From: Anaspis maculata
Taxonomy: Eukaryota > Arthropoda > Insecta > Coleoptera > Scraptiidae
Direction of reading: 5' to 3'
Length of the DNA stretch: 64,000 bases
Assembly: GCA_949128115.1 (NCBI GenBank)
Contig: OX421964.1
Location: forward strand, 48,338,601 to 48,402,600
The notes beneath the pieces were generated by a model that was not told where the DNA came from, searched no databases, and worked only from the letters and a program-made list of their open reading frames with translations. Position numbers and translations under genes: made by a program. The first letter of the stretch is position 1, and every line of letters begins with the position of its first letter. Positions 59,045 to 64,000 of this stretch are shown piece after piece.

Positions 59045-60530
59045 TATGCATTGCACATGCACAAGTGTCCGAACGAGAACAGATAGATTTGAATTGCCCG
59101 CCATTTTCGTTGATTTTGTTATCAACGCTTCAATTTCGACAGATGTCAAGTAGAGACCCGTTTTAATAGGACGTGTTTTAATAGTTTAAACGTATTACCA
59201 ACGTCCGAGTTCAATTACGGTTATTCGAAAATAACGTGAAATTTTGGGTCGTCATCATGTGCCTGCAGTAAGCACAGTTCAGTCTCTAACTGGATTGCTA
59301 ATAAATATACAGGGTGTTTCGGTGACCTTGCATAATACTTCGGGAGGTGATTCCTCTCAAGAAAATTAGTCGAAAAGTAAGAGTAAAATTTCTCCCTGAA
59401 ATGCTTCCTAAGGGAGTTACAGCCCCTCAAAGGTACGAAGTTAAACAAAAGTTTTTAATTATTTCCTGAAAAACTGTTGAAGGTAGGAACTTCAAATTTG
59501 GTATAGAGAAGTTTCTTAACAGTGCAAATGTACATGCAAAGTTCTAAACAAATCTAACCAGTGGCAGCGAAATTACAGGGGATTGGGATTATGTTGAAAA
59601 TTATTCATGACACGTCCGTGTTTTTTCACTTTTACTTCAAAACGAAGCATCCTACGTAAAAAATGCAAGAGGAATAAAAGTTTTGGATTGAACGAATCTA
59701 TCGAAAACATCGAATTTGAAGCTCTCACCTTTGACAATTTTCGAGAAAATAATTGAAAACTTTGTTGCATTTTGTGCCTTTGAGGAGCTGTAACTCCCTC
59801 AGGGAGCACTTGGGGAAAAAAAATTACTCTTACTTTTCTACTTATTTTTTAGAGAGGAATCACCTCCCGAAGTATTATGCAAGGTCATTGAAACACCCTG
59901 TACAGTTGCCATGATAATGGCTCCCCAATGGGTCTTCAGGAAGCAGGCTGTGGACCGCCATTAGGCATTTCTGGATTCATCAAAGTCAAAATGAGAAGTG
60001 TCTTATTTTGAGGTTACCTCGCTTTTTAAATCATCGGTTTGTTGTTGCGAGCATTCAGACATAATCTATTTGCAAGTGCACAGGTGTCCGAACGAAAACA
60101 GGTAGATTTGAATTGCCCGCCATTTTCGTTGAGTTTGTTTTCAACGTTTCAATTTTGACAGATGTCAAGTAGAGACCCGGCAAATTCATACTGTAGAGGC
60201 ACACGAATGAACGACGTGTTTTAATAGTTTAAACGTATTACCAAAGTCAGAGTTCAATTAGGTACGGTCATTCGAAAATAACGTGAAATTTTGGGTCGTC
60301 ATCATGTGCCTGCAGTAAGCACAGTTCAGTCTCTAACTGGATTGCTAATAAATATGAAGTTGCCATGATAATGGCTTCCTAATGGGTCTTCAGGAAGCAG
60401 GCTGTGGACCGCCATTAGGCATTTCTGGATTCATCGAAGTCAAAATGAGAAGTGTCATATCTTGAGGTTACCTCGCCTTTTAAATCATCGGTTTGTTGTT
60501 GCAAGCATTCAGACATAATCTATTTGCAAG
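59045..60530. repeat. Tandem duplication of a ~470-bp segment, first copy split by a transposon
   Basis: Copy 1 covers 59045-59309 plus 59901-60069; copy 2 covers 60070-60530. Shared blocks: GATTTGAATTGCCCGCCATT, TTTAATAGTTTAAACGTATT, ATGTGCCTGCAGTAAGCAC, AGGAAGCAGGCTGTGGACCG and CAGACATAATCTATTTGCAA. Copy 2 has TAAATATGAAGTTGCC where copy 1 has TAAATA-TA-[element]-TA-CAGTTGCC, so copy 2 keeps the empty site. Confidence 0.9.
59310..59900. mobile_element. TA-flanked MITE, CAGGGTGTTTCGGTG family, copy 2
   Basis: 591 bp between TA dinucleotides at 59308-59309 and 59901-59902. The tips are CAGGGTGTTTCGGTGACC and the inverse GGTCATTGAAACACCCTG; terminal repeats are about 125 bp. It is colinear with 25736-26337, including ATGTACATGCAAAGTTCTAA and AAATTATTCATGACACGTCC. 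Both copies carry an 80-codon minus-strand frame that is shared by descent and has no recognised domain. Confidence 0.93.
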
Positions 60531-63500
60531 GCACCGAAGAGGAATTTGTAATAGCAGCTTGCAACTTTGAACTATGCACAGAGAATAGTTCAAACTTTAC
60601 ACACCTCCCAAAATGACCAAGCAAATAAATAGATGATCAAAGAACAGCCGTGAATGCAATGCAAAAGTTCGTCATGACAGCACCATCCAACTCTAAATGA
60701 CAGTATAAAACATGTGCGAGGTTCGTCAGAATCAAAGTGGCTGACATGAACTGGGCAGGGCAGGGCAGAAAACTGCCGAAATTAATGCAACGTAATTCTT
60801 GAACCCACAACCCACGTATTGCGATGCATATGTTTCTGGGTGAAGTCAACCCTTACATTCAAAAGGAGATTTGGGATTTGGGTAGCTATCGTTTACTGTG
60901 ATAGTGTGATGAACGAACTCATTCCCTTTTCATTCTTTTCGGCCATCGTGTCTTGATCTCGCTCTGTTGTCTTTCATCTTATTGGTACCTTTGCTGAGCG
61001 CTTTCTTCTTCTTCTTTTTCGTGTTCGTCGGTGGCGTTCAAACCGCAAATCAATTCTTGTTGCCTCTTTTCCTTTAATCTCTGACTCTGTCATTTCAAAA
61101 ACGTTAGGCATAACTGACAAAAGTCTACCACAGCTAGTTAAAAGGCAACATTGCGTTGCATCACCTAGCACAAATAGGCTAGTGCACATGGGTTTTTTTA
61201 TTTATTTTTTATGAAAGATCCTCCCAAAATTGTAGCATTGGCAAGATGATTTTGTTTAAAAAAGTTTTTGTACATATAAAAAAAAACATGAAAAAGATTT
61301 GTCTGTTTGAATGGCGCGGCAAGTGCGTGACGTCACATTTTGAAGAGCCAATAGAAACTCCAGTTGGCCATTCGATGACTGAAGAACACCTTCTCGTTTT
61401 GAACTGATTTATACCAAAAAAATATAATCAAATGCTGCAGTGCTATGGTTTGACCTCACATTTTGGTCGATTCTTCCTTAAAATTCACTTATTTTTGCTC
61501 GTGCAGGCTTCGGATTAATGTCACAACAGTGTTATTAGTGCCATATGAGTGGCAGTACTGCGAGTGTCGCATACCATATGTCAACCCCACGTCAAATAAT
61601 CTAGTTTTTTTTAAATACAATTTCGCTTCATAATACATAATAACTTCAGCAATGGCATCAAAAACAAGTTCCTTGTGATAAAGTTGTGCTCGCACGTGAA
61701 AATACACCACTACGTAATAGATCCAGAACGAATGCTTCGGTCGAATGTCAAATGCGTTCCCCTCCCCTTCCTCCCTCCCACCTCCTAGCCCACTTTCAAG
61801 CTGTGACGTAGCATATTATTCCTGATTCGAATAAGTCCACTTTCAAATTGATTTCTTACCGAAATGAAATCATATTTCAAAAAACTGTTCCAACTACAAA
61901 TTCGTCATTCAGATATTTATCAGGTTTATGATACTTTTATACTGAAATGCGATTGATGTTCAGTAGCCTATTGACGAAATATTCACACTGACATACACTG
62001 ACTGATAGCTCTAATGCCTGATGTCTGATGTAACAAAAGATATCTACATTCTACAAGTGTAAGGGACCCTTTGAGAAATTTCGAAAAAATGATAAAATTT
62101 TTTTCGACTTTCATTTTTGGAGTTATCACAGGTCAAGGGATGGCCTTTTGAACCATTCTAGTTTTGTTAATTTAAAAGATATCAGTTTACTGTTGACGGC
62201 AGAATCATGAGAAAGAAATATATCTACCAACACTAAATGTGTATTGAATTTTTTTATATTCACAGTGTGAGTCAGAAACTCAGAAAATTATTATTCGAAG
62301 GACCAGTTTTTGGCCCTTGACGGCTTCAAAAATAAAAGTCGAGGATTTAGGAAGATCATTTTTTCGGAATTCCCTGAAGGGTATACGGTCCTCCACTATG
62401 TGCTGCAGAGCTTTTTCGCCGTTTTCTGGACACTCTGTAAAGGCAATTTTATTTTTGAAAAGCCTAAAAACGAAATTCCAGGCCCTGATATTTAGAAAAT
62501 AAAAGCTGAACGGATTACACAATGCGCGACTTTGAAGAAGATGTATTATAGGAGAGGTAAGTACTGATTCCCGTTCCACTAGTAGTGAGAGAAAATAAAT
62601 TTCTGAAATACCAGCGTTCGCCGATGTAGGATGATTTCTTGTCATTCACCAAGACATAACTGGTTGCCTACGTTGGCCTCCGTCGGGCTGGATTTTCGGC
62701 GAGAGCGAACACGGCGACGTCGCCGGCGGGCGGGCGAAATGAATCCCTAGGAGAAAAATAAACTGGTGGGCCAGGTGTAAGTATACGACACTGTGTGAGT
62801 GGGTATGCATGTCACGCAGCGCTGTCTCAGCAGCACAGCACCCACCCCCACACCCGGAGCTTCGTGTGCAGAATGCGCTCCGGTGGATAATATACATCAG
62901 CCACTCCTCGATTACGCTGCTGCTCCTCTTCTGCAACTTCTTTCATCCCCATCCCTCCCCGACCCAAGGCATTGATCCTCCTTCTTAAAAATACGCGCGC
63001 CGAAAAACGAAAACCGCCCCAAACTTCCAGCGGCGCGCTTCAGCGATGGGGCACATCTCTCTTCTCCCGCAGTCTACACACCTACACACCCCACTTAAAC
63101 CCTCGATTAATCATAAACTTTAAACGACCACTATACTAGGAGCAGGGCAGGAGTGTAGCTAGCACATAAGAACAGAGCAGCAGCATAAGTTAGCAGTTTT
63201 GTAGTTTTGATAAAATAGGTAGGTGCCTTGGTAATTCTGAGTTGTTAAGTAGCACTTCGACCACGTTGATAAAGTTGATTCCGATGGTTCGCCGCTATTT
63301 TACTAGCTCCGATTTTTTTTGTTTCAAAAACTTTACTTTTGAAACGTCAAATCTAATAATCTTATAAAAATCCCTTGAACCACCACATAAAAATGGTCCT
63401 TCGACTTCTTCGAGCAAAAAAGTCCAATACAGGTTTCCTAAATTGAGCGTCTCTTTCTGGCCCGTGACGTCACGTTCGATTGCACAGTAAATCGTCGCAG

Positions 63501-63600
63501 TCATAGTGTGCCAACATTGCCCCGATTCCGTAAGCCGAACGTGTGTTTTGATCATTTGATGGTGTTATTATTGGTATTTATACAGTTTTTACAAGTAGTT
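60531..63600. other. Unique non-coding stretch, no confident gene
   Basis: No paired repeats. 62690-63110 is a G+C-rich island with GCGCGCCGAAAAACG and CAGCGGCGCGCTTCAGCG, plausible as a promoter region. 63465-63480 holds GTGACGTCACG, a perfect CRE-like palindrome; the same core occurs at 47768 and 61330. The minus-strand frame at 63295-63555 (86 codons) has no recognised domain. Confidence 0.35.
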
Positions 63601-63645
63601 ATGGTAAATAAATGTTGTGTGCCTCTATGCAAGTCCACAAGTTAA
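63601..63645 (+). pseudogene. Possible THAP-domain start, truncated
   Basis: The plus strand reads MVNKCCVPLCKSTS then TAA. The KCCVPLC-K-S order fits the first zinc ligands of a THAP finger (C-x(2-4)-C at the extreme N-terminus). The frame stops at once, and AAG-TTAAAC rather than a GT donor follows, so it would be a broken first exon or chance. A CRE palindrome lies about 130 bp upstream. Confidence 0.3.
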
Positions 63646-64000
63646 ACAGTGATGGCCATAATACCTACACCATTAAAAGTATTAAAACTGGGACTTGGAA
63701 CACGCACTTACCTGTGCTTTCTGGGCACGTCCATATATCGTTGATATATCCATTACAAAAATAGTTGTATCCACGCATCAAATGCCTCTCTGGCAAATTC
63801 TTCTATGGGAAATATTTATTTGCAATATTCATTGAGAAGTTCGTTATATTTTTAGCGACTTTCCCAGCATGGTTGGCTTAAGAATTCAAAAAATAAAACG
63901 CACTTTCAACACGGCGGAGCAATGTAAATACAAATGGCGCCATCACTCATGGCACACTGTGCCCAGAACGTGCCGAAAACAGCTGCGCGGAATCGCGGAT
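63646..64000. other. Unique sequence to window end, no gene seen
   Basis: No recognised frame or repeat. The last 110 bp (AACACGGCGGAGCAATG, AACAGCTGCGCGGAATCG) is G+C-richer and may be part of something that continues beyond the window. Confidence 0.35.

Overview
The window looks like nuclear DNA of an insect. It has one spliced gene with short GT-AG introns, AT-rich long non-coding stretches, scattered GTAGGTA/TACCTAC motifs, and a dense load of DNA transposons. The mind bomb protein reads as an arthropod orthologue. The compact introns and TE style would fit a hemipteran, but the species is not proven by anything seen here. I found no tRNA, rRNA, CRISPR or prokaryotic operon signal.

Only one host gene is certain: the 3' end of mind bomb (mib1, E3 ubiquitin ligase of the Notch pathway) on the minus strand at 1288-3312. 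It comprises four exons: the last ankyrin repeats, RING1, RING2 and the C-terminal RING3 with stop. The upstream exons were not found in the remaining 60.7 kb. Either that DNA is a very large mib1 intron or the order is broken.

The rest is a mosaic of non-autonomous DNA elements. (1) Two hAT elements (6130-6535 and 14169-15182) have CAGNGCCGG ends and 8-bp target duplications. (2) Mariner-type elements and foldbacks with CAGGGTG- or CAGGTGTCC-like ends flanked by TA lie at 8753-9834, 15956-17913, 24716-26337, 29130-32871 and 59310-59900. Two of them hold broken mariner transposase fragments. (3) A 125-187 bp hairpin MITE family has ends like TACCGTATGATCA and an inner GGCAGGCTGTGG block; five copies occur at 797, 1150, 14401, 17935 and 51882. 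(4) A 290-bp MITE with CAATGGGGCCTTGCA ends has two copies (12291 and 27736). (5) Very long palindromes lie at 56480-58845, 30660-31711, 52720-53525 and 47262-48965. (6) Tandem arrays lie at 22466-23890 (six ~260 bp GGGGGCGG-rich units inside an inverted repeat), 30120-30530, 31712-32515, 27230-28060 and 54759-55750 (three ~330 bp units, each with a long hairpin that shows a compensatory base-pair change).

The most notable theme is that several elements share one plan: mariner-like terminal repeats enclosing tandem satellites or giant palindromes. Elements also abut end to end through a single shared TA. One insertion (59310-59900) has its own empty site preserved in an adjacent tandem duplicate. 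Stretches of about 28.1-29.1, 34.4-37.9, 38.3-42.7, 43.0-46.8, 50.4-51.9 and 60.5-64.0 kb show no recognised gene; some contain G+C-richer or homeobox-site-like non-coding sequence.
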